From NCBI GenBank assembly GCA_035514535.1, contig DATKAZ010000090.1, forward strand, positions 6,782 through 70,781: 64,000 nt of DNA, written 5' to 3'. The number at the start of each line of letters is the position of its first letter. Positions within the stretch are counted from its first letter, which is position 1. The translations under genes were made by a program, and so were the position numbers. Source of the stretch: XN24 sp035514535 (GTDB taxonomy: Bacteria > Pseudomonadota > Gammaproteobacteria > Steroidobacterales > XN24). The notes beneath the pieces were generated by a model. That model saw only the letters and a list, made by a program, of their open reading frames with translations. It was not told where the DNA came from and did not search any database. Below, in pieces: positions 1 through 8,902 of this stretch.

Positions 1-1553
1 CTGAAGAAACAGCGCGCGAGACCCTCCGTGGCGAGCTCGCGGAGCTGGAACGCGTGATGCCGCTGGTAGCCGAGATGAATGACCTCATCGCGCAACAGTC
101 GGCGTCGCGCGGCCGGGAAGATGCCCGGGCCGGAGTGGCCAGTGCCAGGGAAGCGATGGTCGCGCACCGTGCCCGGGCCGCGACATTGCGTCATGCGCGG
201 GAGGCCGGCAGCGCGGCACTGCTTGCGCATGCACTGCAGGCAGGCAAACCGTGCCCCGTGTGCGGGTCAAAGGAGCATCCGCGGCCCGCACGCGGCTCGC
301 AGGAAGTGCCTTCGCCGGCGGCGATCGCGCAGGCCGAACACGCCGTCTCGGCCGCGGAGACGGACCTCGAGGCGGCCCTCGTGTCACAGCGTGATGTTGA
401 GCGGATGCTGTCGGGCGTCGAGGCGAGCCTGGCCGCGCTCGGGAAGCAGCTTGGCGGGCTGGTCGAACCTTCCCGTGAAGGCCTGCGCGACGCGCAACGG
501 CGCATCGTGCGCATGCGGCAGGAAGCGGACGCGGCACAGTCTGCGCTGGAGCGCGCGGTCGAGGCCGAGCGCGCCGGGCGTGAGCGATGCGTTCGCCTGG
601 CGGCCGGGCTCGATGCGGCGAGTGCGCTGCGCGAGGCAGCTGACACGGCGCTGCAGGCAGCCGCGGAAGAGTGGCGCCGACGGCTCGAGAAGGCGGGATT
701 TGCGGACGAGCAGGCCTATCGGGACGCGCGCATGGCGGATGAGGCACTGGAACGAGCGGCCGCCGACCTCGCGGCCTTCGACCAGGATTGCGCAACGGCG
801 CGGGCGCTGGTCGCGGAGGCACGAGCGGAGATCGAGGGGCTCGAGATGCCCGAACTGGCTGCGATCAAGACTTCGGCCGAGGCGGCCGCACGGGAATACC
901 GGGCGGCTGCAAAAGAGCGCGGGCGCCTCGCGAGCCGCGTTGACGCCCTGGGCAGACTGCGGGCGCGTCTTGGCGAAATCACTGCCGCCTTCGTCGCCAC
1001 AGAGGCGCGCTTCGGGGTGATCGGGACGATCGCCGGCGTGGCCGGGGGCGACAATCCCCAGCGGATTTCGCTGCAGCGCTTCGTGCTGGCCAGCCGGCTG
1101 GACGACGTGCTTGCCGCCGCAAGCCGACGGCTTCGGGCCATGAGCCGGGGCCGCTACCTGATTCGGCGCATCACGGATACGGCGGACCGGCGCGCCGCAG
1201 GGGGACTCGAGCTCGAAGTCGAGGATGCATACACCGCCAGCTCGCGCCCGGTTGCGACGCTGTCCGGCGGCGAGAGTTTCCAGGCCGCGCTGGCGCTGGC
1301 CCTCGGCCTTTCCGAGGTCGTGCAGGCCTATGCCGGCGGGATACGACTGGACACGATTTTTATCGACGAGGGCTTCGGGAGTCTCGATCCCGAGGCGCTC
1401 GATCTCGCCATCGATACTCTGCTCGATCTGCAGCAGGCAGGCCGGATGGTCGGAGTGATTTCGCATGTCCCCGAGTTGCGGGAACGCATCGACGTACGGC
1501 TCGAGGTGCAGGCCGGCGTGGCCGGCAGCCGGGCCGTGTTCCACCTGCCTTGA
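1..1553 (+). CDS. sbcC: Exonuclease subunit SbcC, C-terminal part (5' end outside window)
   Basis: Large subunit of the SbcCD (Rad50/Mre11-like) nuclease, which cuts DNA hairpins and protein-blocked ends. The frame is open from base 3, so the N-terminal Walker A half lies upstream of the window; about 516 residues are visible. They show the second half of the long coiled coil, a zinc-hook CPVCGS motif near base 250, and the C-terminal ABC-type ATPase lobe with the signature LSGGESFQAALAL and the Walker B/D-loop IFIDEGFGSLDPEALD. The stop is at 1551-1553, 30 bases before the next gene. SbcD would be expected upstream. The identity is secure from the hook and signature; only the N-terminus is unknown. 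Confidence 0.95.
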   Translation, partial: EETARETLRGELAELERVMPLVAEMNDLIAQQSASRGREDARAGVASAREAMVAHRARAATLRHAREAGSAALLAHALQAGKPCPVCGSKEHPRPARGSQEVPSPAAIAQAEHAVSAAETDLEAALVSQRDVERMLSGVEASLAALGKQLGGLVEPSREGLRDAQRRIVRMRQEADAAQSALERAVEAERAGRERCVRLAAGLDAASALREAADTALQAAAEEWRRRLEKAGFADEQAYRDARMADEALERAAADLAAFDQDCATARALVAEARAEIEGLEMPELAAIKTSAEAAAREYRAAAKERGRLASRVDALGRLRARLGEITAAFVATEARFGVIGTIAGVAGGDNPQRISLQRFVLASRLDDVLAAASRRLRAMSRGRYLIRRITDTADRRAAGGLELEVEDAYTASSRPVATLSGGESFQAALALALGLSEVVQAYAGGIRLDTIFIDEGFGSLDPEALDLAIDTLLDLQQAGRMVGVISHVPELRERIDVRLEVQAGVAGSRAVFHLP

Positions 1554-1583
1554 CCAGACGCCCGTGCCTACCGGAGTGCCGCG

Positions 1584-2825
1584 ATGTTTGCCACCATCAT
1601 CCCGTTGAGTGCGTTATTGTCCGGTACGGCGTTGCTGTTGCTCGGCAGCGGCCTGCTCGGCACCTTGCTGGGCGTGCGGGGCAGCATCGAGGGCTATGGC
1701 GACCAGGTGCTCGGGCTGATCATGTCCGGCTATTTCCTCGGATTCTATCTCGGGACCTTCGTTGCACCCGCCGCGATCCGGCGCATGGGCCACATCCGCG
1801 CCTTCTCGTTCTTCGGTGCATTGTTCGCCTGCACCGTGCTGCTGCACGCAATTCGCGTTGAGCCGCTGGCGTGGGGCCTGTTCAGGGTGGGGACGGGCGT
1901 GGCCGTCGTCGGGCTCTACACGGTCATCGAGAGCTGGCTCAATGCTACGGTCGACAGCGCCCAACGCGGACGCGTATTCGCGATCTACATGGCCGTCAAC
2001 TTGGGCGCGCTGGCGTTCGGCCAGCAATTGCTGCGCATTGCGCCGGCGGATTCCTTCGTGCTTTTCTCGCTGGTTGCGATCCTGGTGTGCGCCGCGATGT
2101 TGCCGGTGGTTGCGACACGCATGGCGCAGCCGGTCATGCAGCCCGCGGCTCGTATCGGCGTACGGCGATTGTCTCGCATCGCGCCCGCCGCGGCCGCCGG
2201 AGGGCTGTTCTCGGGTCTGACCATCGGCGCTTTCTGGGGGCTGGGTCCGGTGTTCGCGAGTCGCCTGGGCCTCGGCGTCAACGACGTGGCGATCTTCATG
2301 TCGGTCACCATTGTCGGTGGAGCAGTGCTGCAGTGGCCCATCGGCCGGCTCTCAGACAGTGGCGACCGCCGCCACGCGCTGGCGCTGGCATGCCTCGGCG
2401 CGGCGCTCGCGGCGGGTTTCGCGGTGGCGATCTCCGGCTGGTCTGCCACCCCGCTGTACGTGGTGTTCTTCGTTTACGGCGGATTGTCCTTCGCCGTGTA
2501 CCCGGTTTCGGTGGCGCACCTCCTGGACCATGTGCCCGCCGGCGACTTGCTGCCCGCCTGCAGCACGATCCTGCTGCTGCACGGCCTCGGCGCGGCCTTC
2601 GGCCCGGCCGTGGCAGGATTCGCCATGGCGCAGTATGGTCCGCGGGCATTTCCCGGTTACCTGATGCTCGTGCACCTGATGCTGGCAGCCTATATCGTCG
2701 GCCGGCTGCTCGTGCGCCGGCGCGAGGCGCTCGGTGAGGCGCACTTTCACCCCATGCTGCGCACTTCACCTACGGCCATGGAGATGCTGTCCGAAGCCGA
2801 AGCGGCACAGGACCGCACGCCCTGA
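1584..2825 (+). CDS. MFS transporter, YcaD-like
   Basis: Predicted inner-membrane major facilitator, 413 residues, with about 12 hydrophobic segments. Residues 1-200 and 205-395 look like the two six-helix halves. An RRMGHIR segment between TM2 and TM3 matches the short basic loop of the superfamily, and the overall composition resembles the YcaD-like group. The substrate cannot be read from the sequence. It starts 30 bases after sbcC and may be read through from it. It ends 4 bases before the convergent DUF3187 gene, so there is no room for a long terminator. Confidence 0.85.
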   Translation: MFATIIPLSALLSGTALLLLGSGLLGTLLGVRGSIEGYGDQVLGLIMSGYFLGFYLGTFVAPAAIRRMGHIRAFSFFGALFACTVLLHAIRVEPLAWGLFRVGTGVAVVGLYTVIESWLNATVDSAQRGRVFAIYMAVNLGALAFGQQLLRIAPADSFVLFSLVAILVCAAMLPVVATRMAQPVMQPAARIGVRRLSRIAPAAAAGGLFSGLTIGAFWGLGPVFASRLGLGVNDVAIFMSVTIVGGAVLQWPIGRLSDSGDRRHALALACLGAALAAGFAVAISGWSATPLYVVFFVYGGLSFAVYPVSVAHLLDHVPAGDLLPACSTILLLHGLGAAFGPAVAGFAMAQYGPRAFPGYLMLVHLMLAAYIVGRLLVRRREALGEAHFHPMLRTSPTAMEMLSEAEAAQDRTP

Positions 2826-2829
2826 AGCC

Positions 2830-3861
2830 TCAGAGCGCCCCGCGCCAGCCGAGATGCAGCCCGAGGTCCGGCGTCGTGTCGGTGTACAGGTTTTCCACCA
2901 TGGCGACGTCGATGCGGCCTGTGCGCCCCACCGCAAAGCTGCCGCCGAAGGTAACCTGCACGCTGGAGGACCCAAGCGGGCGCAGCCCGGTGTCATAGAA
3001 CGCGCTGTGCCCGTCGAGCTGTATGCGCGCCACGAAGCGGCGCCAGAGCGGCCGCGAGACACCGATGCTGCCGATCGCCACCCAGTCGCGGCGAATGCCG
3101 TCGAGCACGTCCGCCCGGCCGAGCCACAGGCCGCCCGCCATCCAGGACAGCGTCATGTTCCAGCGCGCGAGGGTCTGCGAGTCGATCGACAACAGTTGCA
3201 GGGACAGGTCCGTACTGCCGCTGCCGTGGAGTTCGCGGCTCGTTCCGGTCGGCAGCTTCAGGCCGGACCGCAACACCAGGCTGCGGCCTTCGCCCGGCGT
3301 CGGCCGAACGTGCCAGTCGAGCGCAAGGCGCAGGTCGCCGGGGCCCCGGCTGCGTTCCTCGAGGGCAAAAGAATCGCTGCCCTGCGAAGTGTAGGAATAA
3401 TCGAGAGCCCGGTCAGAGACTGCATCACGGCGCTCGTTGGAGAGCCCGAACAGGTCGTGCCAATCGCGAATCAGGCCGTCGAGCACGCCGTCGCTGTGGA
3501 CGACGAGCGGCAGCATGAGACCCGCCGTCAGCCGTTCGGTCAGGCCGTAGTCCAGGTAGACCGCGGTGCGATAAGTTTCACCGCTCAGGACGACGTGCGC
3601 GGCCGCCGGCGTCCCTTCCTCGATTGCGTTGCTGGCCACGTCGACGGTGAGCTGCCAGCCCCACCGCCCTCGGCCCGGTGCGGGGCGCGCGGCGGCCGAG
3701 GGCAGGCTGTAGAGCTGGATAAAAGGGCTCTGGTCGCTGGTCGTAAACAGTCCCTGCTCCTCACCGAGGGCAGCAGCGCACGGCAACGCCAGCATCGCGC
3801 CCATGTACAATATTCGCTTTGCAGCCGTAGTGCGTGGCCGGTGAAAATCGACAATGATCAT
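2830..3861 (-). CDS. DUF3187 family outer-membrane/secreted protein
   Basis: About 343 residues. The N-terminus is basic (RPRTTAAKR), followed by a hydrophobic run ending ALPCAAALG, which reads as a signal peptide. The mature part is rich in alternating hydrophobic/polar strands and aromatic residues (for example VYLDYGLTERLTAGLMLPLV), as expected for a beta-barrel-like DUF3187 protein of unknown function. The start chosen is ATG at 3861; a second ATG at 3804 would cut into the signal peptide. The first bases overlap the possible GTG start of the divergent DUF3943 gene, so both probably share one control region. The family call is from recalled motif patterns, not a search. Confidence 0.72.
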   Translation of the reverse strand: MIIVDFHRPRTTAAKRILYMGAMLALPCAAALGEEQGLFTTSDQSPFIQLYSLPSAAARPAPGRGRWGWQLTVDVASNAIEEGTPAAAHVVLSGETYRTAVYLDYGLTERLTAGLMLPLVVHSDGVLDGLIRDWHDLFGLSNERRDAVSDRALDYSYTSQGSDSFALEERSRGPGDLRLALDWHVRPTPGEGRSLVLRSGLKLPTGTSRELHGSGSTDLSLQLLSIDSQTLARWNMTLSWMAGGLWLGRADVLDGIRRDWVAIGSIGVSRPLWRRFVARIQLDGHSAFYDTGLRPLGSSSVQVTFGGSFAVGRTGRIDVAMVENLYTDTTPDLGLHLGWRGAL

Positions 3862-4668
3862 GGGGCTCCTGTACGGACACGCCTGCGCAGCGCTGCGACG
3901 ACGTATTGTGGCATGGCGTTCGTGTTTGCGGGCCTTTTGCCGACGATCGCGGAAGCGCGTGCCGCTGAAATGCGTGCACTGCCTATCGGCTCGACATCCC
4001 GGGCGATGGACGACGGGCCCGTACCGGATCGGGTCGGCCTCCGCAGGGATACGGCCTACCTGCTGTCCTACCACGTCGCTGCGATCGGCATCCTGTATGC
4101 CTTGCCGGAGAGTGTCAGCGGCTGGGGCGAGGAGGATAAGGAGGAATACACGCTCAGCAAGTGGTGGCACAACGTCAGCAATCCCACGTGGGACGACGAC
4201 AAGTTCTGGATCAACTACATAACGCATCCTTACTGGGGCGCGGCGTACTACGTTCGGGCCCGCGAGCGCGGCTACGACGAGCAGACTTCTTTCTGGTACT
4301 CCGTGGCGATGTCGACGGCCTATGAATTCGGCGCCGAGGCACTTTTCGAGCAGCCGTCGCTCCAGGACCTGGTCGTCACGCCGGTGGGCGGCGTGATCCT
4401 GGGCGAATACTTCATGGGCCTGCGGGCGCGGATCGGCGCGCGCTACGCGCCGGGCGAGCAGATGCGATTCATGGATCGGGCCCTGCTGGCGGTTACGGAT
4501 CCGCTGGGGGCGATCAACCGCCGGGTACAATCCTGGCTCGGAGCAGATGTCGAGTCTTCCTTCTACCCGTATTTCGGGCCGCAGCGGCTCGGCGTGCCGG
4601 CCGCCTATGCCGAGGACCATGTCGAGACGGAATGGGTCTACGGGCTGCGGGTCACCTACCGCTGGTAA
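3841..4668 (+). CDS. DUF3943 family protein
   Basis: About 275 residues from the GTG at 3841, or 251 from the ATG at 3913. The longer form gives a better signal peptide (RTRLR n-region, hydrophobic core, ARA-AE cleavage site), but neither start has a clear Shine-Dalgarno sequence. The middle carries the segment INYITHPYWGAAYY, then a glutamate-rich stretch with EALFEQPSLQDL and a GGVILGEYF motif, typical of DUF3943, a family of envelope proteins of unknown function. It is divergent from the DUF3187 gene and 14 bases upstream of metY. Likely exported; function not inferred. Confidence 0.75.
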   Translation: MKIDNDHGAPVRTRLRSAATTYCGMAFVFAGLLPTIAEARAAEMRALPIGSTSRAMDDGPVPDRVGLRRDTAYLLSYHVAAIGILYALPESVSGWGEEDKEEYTLSKWWHNVSNPTWDDDKFWINYITHPYWGAAYYVRARERGYDEQTSFWYSVAMSTAYEFGAEALFEQPSLQDLVVTPVGGVILGEYFMGLRARIGARYAPGEQMRFMDRALLAVTDPLGAINRRVQSWLGADVESSFYPYFGPQRLGVPAAYAEDHVETEWVYGLRVTYRW

Positions 4669-4682
4669 GGAACAATGCGAAT

Positions 4683-5993
4683 ATGAGCAGGCATCGATTC
4701 GAAACCCTGCAGGTCCATGCAGGACAGGTGCCGGCCGCGGGTACGCACTCGCGGGCCGTACCGATCCACCAGACGACCTCCTTCACGTTCAGCGACACCG
4801 ACCACGGTGCGCGACTGTTCGCTCTGCAGGAGTTCGGCAACATCTACACGCGCATCATGAACCCCACGACGGATGTCTTCGAGCAGCGCGTGGCGGCGCT
4901 CGAGGGCGGCGTAGCGGCGCTCGCCACGGCGAGCGGACAGGCGGCACAATTCCTCGCGCTCACAACGCTGGCAGAGGCCGGCGACAACATCGTTTCCGCC
5001 GGCAGCCTGTACGGTGGGACGTACAACCAGTTCAAGGTGCAGTTCCCCCGGCTCGGCATCGACGTACGCTTTGTCGGAACTGACGATTACCCGGCCTGGG
5101 AAGCGGCGATCGACGCGCGCACGCGCGCGCTGTACGTCGAGAGCATCGGCAATCCGGCGTTCGACGTGCCGGATTTCGAGCGCCTCGCCGCAATCGCCGT
5201 GGCTCACGGCCTTCCGCTGGTAGTTGACAACACGTTCGGTTGCGCCGGCTACCTGGTCCGTCCAATCGAGCATGGTGCCGATATCGTCGTGCAATCGGCC
5301 ACGAAATGGATCGGCGGCCACGGAACCTCGATAGGCGGGATCATCGTTGATGCCGGCAGGTTCGACTGGTTCGGAGAGCGCTTCAAGACATTTCACACGC
5401 CGTCTCCCGGCTACCGCGGCCTCAATTTCGCCGAGGTATTCAGCCCTGATGGGCCATTCGGCAATCTCGCGTTTATCATTCGTGCCCGGGTCGAGGGCTT
5501 GCGTGACTGGGGGCCCGCGCTGTCGCCGTTCAACGCCTTCCTGTTCCTGCAGGGCCTGGAGACATTGTCGCTGCGCGTGCAGCGACATTGCGAGAATGCC
5601 ATGGCGCTCGCGCGCTGGCTCGAGGCACATCCCCAGGTGGAGCAGGTCAACTACCTCGGCCTCGAGGGCCATCCTTGGCATGAGCGCGCGCGGCGCTACC
5701 TCCGGCACGGCTTCGGCTCCGTGTTGACATTCGGCATCAGGGGTGGATTCGAGGCCGCGAGGAACTTCATCGATTCGGTCGAGCTTGCCAGCCACGTTGC
5801 GAACGTCGGCGATGCCAAGACACTCGTGATTCACCCGGCGAGCACGACACACCAGCAGCTGTCCGATGCAGAGCAGCGAGCGGCCGGAGTGTTGCCTGAA
5901 CTGGTGCGGGTAGCCGTAGGCATCGAGCACATCGACGACATCAAGGAAGATTTCGAGGTGGCATTCGCCAAGGCCGCGAGTCGGCCTGCATGA
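4683..5993 (+). CDS. metY: O-acetylhomoserine sulfhydrylase (homocysteine synthase)
   Basis: PLP enzyme of the Cys/Met metabolism fold, 436 residues. It converts O-acetyl-L-homoserine and sulfide to homocysteine in the cytoplasm. Visible features are the N-terminal RHRFETLQVHAGQ, the cofactor lysine in QSATKWIGGHGTSIGG, and the long insertion typical of the MetY branch rather than MetB (region FKTFHTPSPGYRGLNF). Start is ATG 4683 with AAGGA about 12 bases upstream; an earlier in-frame ATG at 4632 lies inside the previous gene. The stop overlaps the metX start by 4 bases (ATGA), so the two genes are translationally coupled and the pair encodes consecutive steps of methionine synthesis. Confidence 0.93.
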   Translation: MSRHRFETLQVHAGQVPAAGTHSRAVPIHQTTSFTFSDTDHGARLFALQEFGNIYTRIMNPTTDVFEQRVAALEGGVAALATASGQAAQFLALTTLAEAGDNIVSAGSLYGGTYNQFKVQFPRLGIDVRFVGTDDYPAWEAAIDARTRALYVESIGNPAFDVPDFERLAAIAVAHGLPLVVDNTFGCAGYLVRPIEHGADIVVQSATKWIGGHGTSIGGIIVDAGRFDWFGERFKTFHTPSPGYRGLNFAEVFSPDGPFGNLAFIIRARVEGLRDWGPALSPFNAFLFLQGLETLSLRVQRHCENAMALARWLEAHPQVEQVNYLGLEGHPWHERARRYLRHGFGSVLTFGIRGGFEAARNFIDSVELASHVANVGDAKTLVIHPASTTHQQLSDAEQRAAGVLPELVRVAVGIEHIDDIKEDFEVAFAKAASRPA

Positions 5994-7051
5994 GCCAGCC
6001 CGCGCCGCTCTCGGCCGCACCGGTTTCGAAGGACACGCGGCTGTGGCGGCTTGACGCGCCGTTCGAACTCGAGAGCGGGGCCGTGCTGCCCGCCGTGCAG
6101 GTCGCCTACCGGACCTGGGGCCGGCTTGCAGCGGGCGGCCGCAATGCCGTGCTGGTCTGTCACGCGCTCACGGGTTCGGCGGACGCGGACGTATGGTGGA
6201 AGGGGCTGTACGGGCCGGGCAGGGCGCTCGATCCCGCACGCGATTTCATCATCTGCAGCAACGTACTCGCCGGATGCTACGGCACGAGCGGCCCGATCCA
6301 GCCACATCCGGCGGACGGCCAGCCGTGGGGCAGCCGCTTTCCGATGGTCACCATTCGCGACATGGTGCGGCTGCAGGCGCTGCTGCTCGATCATCTCGGC
6401 GTGGAGGAGTTGCAGCTCGTCCTGGGCCCGTCGCTCGGCGGCATGCAGGTCCTGGAGTGGGCGGCGATGTACCCGCAGCGTGTCCGGGCGATGGCCCCGA
6501 TCGGCGTCTCGGGCCGCCATTCCGCGTGGTGTATCGCCATCAGCGAGAGCCAGCGGCGCGCGATTTTCCTCGATCCGGAGTGGTGTGACGGTCGCTATGC
6601 GCCGGACCGTCCGCCGCGCCACGGGCTTGCAGTGGCCCGCATGATCGCGATGTGCAGTTACCGCAGCTGGGAGAACTTTGAAACCCGCTTCGGGCGCAAG
6701 ACGCAGGACTGGGATGGCCAGCTGGCGGTGACGTCCTACCTGAACTACCAGGGCGAAAAGCTGCACCGGCGCTTCGACGCCAACACGTATGTGCGCCTGA
6801 CACAGGCAATGGACAGCCATGACCTCGCCCGTGGCCGCGGGGATTATCGCGAGGTGCTCGGCAGCCTGGCCATGCCAGCGTTGATCGTCTCCGTGGATTC
6901 TGACGTGCTCTATCCGCCGCGGGAACAGCTCGAACTTGCCAGGCTCCTGCCGACCGCCCGCTACGAGGTGCTGCATACGCCGGCAGGCCACGACGGCTTC
7001 CTGATCGAGACGGACGCGCTCGGCGAGATGCTGCAGCGCCTTCGCGCGTGA
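5990..7051 (+). CDS. metX: Homoserine O-acyltransferase (MetX type)
   Basis: Alpha/beta-hydrolase-fold enzyme of 353 residues that activates homoserine with an acyl-CoA for sulfhydrylation. The nucleophile elbow GPSLGGMQVLEW places the catalytic serine at residue 148. CHALTGSADADVWW near residue 57 and SNVLAGCYGTSGP near residue 90 are MetX hallmarks, and the Asp and His of the triad are in VSVDSDVLYPP and TPAGHDGFL. Coupling to metY argues for acetyl-CoA as donor. Some gammaproteobacterial MetX proteins use succinyl-CoA instead, and I cannot separate the two by eye. It is convergent with the tyrosine phenol-lyase gene, 3 bases away. Confidence 0.92.
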   Translation: MSQPAPLSAAPVSKDTRLWRLDAPFELESGAVLPAVQVAYRTWGRLAAGGRNAVLVCHALTGSADADVWWKGLYGPGRALDPARDFIICSNVLAGCYGTSGPIQPHPADGQPWGSRFPMVTIRDMVRLQALLLDHLGVEELQLVLGPSLGGMQVLEWAAMYPQRVRAMAPIGVSGRHSAWCIAISESQRRAIFLDPEWCDGRYAPDRPPRHGLAVARMIAMCSYRSWENFETRFGRKTQDWDGQLAVTSYLNYQGEKLHRRFDANTYVRLTQAMDSHDLARGRGDYREVLGSLAMPALIVSVDSDVLYPPREQLELARLLPTARYEVLHTPAGHDGFLIETDALGEMLQRLRA

Positions 7052-7054
7052 ATC

Positions 7055-8437
7055 CTATGCAGGTTCAAAACGGCCCAGGAAGAATCGCAGCTGCTCGGGC
7101 TCGTAGCTGAACTTGAGGCCGCGTAGCCGGGCGGCCTGCCCGGCGACCTCGATCACGCTTTCGGCGACCACGTCCATGTGCGCCTGGGTATAGACGCGGC
7201 GCGGAATGGTGAGCCTGACGAGCTCGAGCCGCGGCATGTAGTTCTCGCCGCTGGCCTTGTCGCGACCTGCCGAGACGGCGCCGCGTTCCATGGCGCGCAC
7301 GCCCGAGTCGACGTAGATGGCCGCGGCGAGGGCCTGTGCAGGAAACTGCGCTTGCGGAATGTGCGGCAGAATCCGTCGTGCATCGAGGAATACGGCGTGT
7401 CCGCCGACCGGCTTGACGATCGGCACGCCGGCCGTATCGAGCAGGCGGCCGAGATATTCGACCTGGCCGACGCGCGCGCGGATGTGGTTGTCGTCGACGC
7501 TTTCGCGGATGCCGATCGCCATCGCCTCCATGTCGCGGCCGGCGAGACCGCCATACGTGTGCAGCCCCTCGTAGATGACCACCATGTCGCATGCGCGCCG
7601 GTAGAGGTCCGGGTCGTTCATGGCGAGAAAGCCGCCGATATTGACCAGCGCGTCCTTCTTGGCCGACATGGTGGCGATATCGGTCAGGGCGCAGATCTCG
7701 TGCACGATCGCGGCCACGCTGTGGTCGTGGTAGGCGCTCTCGCGCTGCTGGATGAAGTAGGCGTTCTCGGCGACGCGCGTCATGTCGTGGACGATCGGGA
7801 TGCCGTAGCTGTCACACCAGGCGCGGAGGGCCTTCAGGTTGGCCATCGACACCGGCTGGCCGCCGGCCATGTTCACGGCAGTCGCGAGGCTGACGTACGG
7901 GATCCGCTTCGCGCCTACGCGGTCCACGAGGACGTCGAGCTTGGCAAGATCGACGTTGCCCTTGAACGGGGCCACGTGAGTCGGGTCGTGAGCTTCGTCG
8001 ACGATTACGTCGACGAAGGTGCCGCCCGCGAGCTCCTGGTGGAGGCGCGTGGTCGTGAAGTACATGTTGCCGGGGATGAAGTCGCCGGGCTTGATCAGCA
8101 GCCGGCTGATCAGGTGCTCGGCGGCGCGGCCCTGGTGGGTCGGCACGGTATGCCGGTAGCTGTATACGGCTGCCACCGTGTCGCGCAGGTGATAGTAGTT
8201 GGCGCTGCCGGCATAGGCCTCGTCCCCGAGCAGCATCCCGGCCCACTGGCGGTCGCTCATGGCCGAAACGCCGGAGTCCGTCAGCAGATCGATGTAGACG
8301 TCCTCGGAGCGCAGCAGGAACGTGTTGTAGCCGGCTGCCACGATGGCCTTGCTGCGCTCCTCCGGCGTCGTCGTCTTCAGCAGCTCGACCATCTTGATCT
8401 TGAACGGCTCGGCCCACGAGCGTTGCTTGCCTGGCAT
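7055..8437 (-). CDS. tpl: Tyrosine phenol-lyase (beta-tyrosinase)
   Basis: PLP-dependent beta-eliminating lyase, 460 residues, of the tryptophanase/tyrosine phenol-lyase family. The cofactor lysine is in MSAKKDALVNIGG (K261). Against the Citrobacter enzyme as I recall it, a constant offset of 4 puts T128, R385 and F452 at the three positions that separate tyrosine phenol-lyase (Thr124, Arg381, Phe448) from tryptophanase (Asp, Ile/Val, His). The expected reaction is L-tyrosine to phenol, pyruvate and ammonia, which is reversible. The ATG at 8437 has GGAGGA 9 bases upstream, and the resulting length fits the family (456). The gene is divergent from hypC; nothing else nearby concerns tyrosine or phenol. 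Confidence 0.88.
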   Translation of the reverse strand: MPGKQRSWAEPFKIKMVELLKTTTPEERSKAIVAAGYNTFLLRSEDVYIDLLTDSGVSAMSDRQWAGMLLGDEAYAGSANYYHLRDTVAAVYSYRHTVPTHQGRAAEHLISRLLIKPGDFIPGNMYFTTTRLHQELAGGTFVDVIVDEAHDPTHVAPFKGNVDLAKLDVLVDRVGAKRIPYVSLATAVNMAGGQPVSMANLKALRAWCDSYGIPIVHDMTRVAENAYFIQQRESAYHDHSVAAIVHEICALTDIATMSAKKDALVNIGGFLAMNDPDLYRRACDMVVIYEGLHTYGGLAGRDMEAMAIGIRESVDDNHIRARVGQVEYLGRLLDTAGVPIVKPVGGHAVFLDARRILPHIPQAQFPAQALAAAIYVDSGVRAMERGAVSAGRDKASGENYMPRLELVRLTIPRRVYTQAHMDVVAESVIEVAGQAARLRGLKFSYEPEQLRFFLGRFEPA

Positions 8438-8644
8438 GTGATTGTCCTCCGGGATCGGTGCTGCGGGACCCGGCACGGCCGGGCCGGGGCGCCCCGCGGT
8501 TACGCAAATCCCTTACTGGCGCTCGCGGCTAAAAGTGATATTGTGGACGCATCTTTCCAGCGTGCCGATGCGGGATAGACCGTATTGAAATTTCGGCCGG
8601 CCTGGACGCAGGCTGCGACAACCGGATCACCCCAGGTCAAACTT

Positions 8645-8902
8645 ATGTGCCTTGCCGTCCCCGTTCGCGTTATCAGGGTCCTGGAGGGGGACTGGGCCCT
8701 CGTTGATCTCGGCGGGGTCGAGAGCCGCGTGTCGCTGGCCTTCGTCGAGGACGTCGGGCCCGGCGATTACGTGATCGTGCACGTCGGTCACGCGATCGCG
8801 CGCCTGGACGTCGAGCAGGCCGAGGAATCGCTGGCGCTGTTCCGCCAGATCGCCGAGACGCTCGGAATCGAGAGTGATGCGCTACATACGCGGCTTCCGT
8901 GA
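8645..8902 (+). CDS. hypC: HypC-type hydrogenase maturation chaperone (copy 1)
   Basis: Small chaperone of 85 residues that holds the Fe(CN)2CO unit with HypD and passes it to the hydrogenase large subunit. It starts MCLAVPVRV; Cys2 is the essential iron-binding residue once the initiator Met is removed. The central segment GDYVIVHVGHAIARLD matches the family. It overlaps the start of hypD by 26 bases, so the two are coupled. It differs clearly from the second HypC at 56802-57035 (MCLGIPMKV). The 207 bases separating it from tpl hold no convincing promoter that I can defend. Confidence 0.93.
   Translation: MCLAVPVRVIRVLEGDWALVDLGGVESRVSLAFVEDVGPGDYVIVHVGHAIARLDVEQAEESLALFRQIAETLGIESDALHTRLP

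Noticed and set aside
2734..3840. Plus-strand extension upstream of the DUF3943 gene
   Set aside because: It overlaps the DUF3187 gene on the opposite strand and shows biased, low-complexity composition.
3862..4620. Long minus-strand open frame continuous with the DUF3187 gene
   Set aside because: It is antisense to the well-supported DUF3943 gene and has no signal peptide or family resemblance; long stop-free antisense frames are expected at this G+C content.
7055..8437. Tryptophanase (tnaA)
   Set aside because: Same family, but the three substrate-determining positions carry the tyrosine phenol-lyase residues and no tnaC-like leader is visible.
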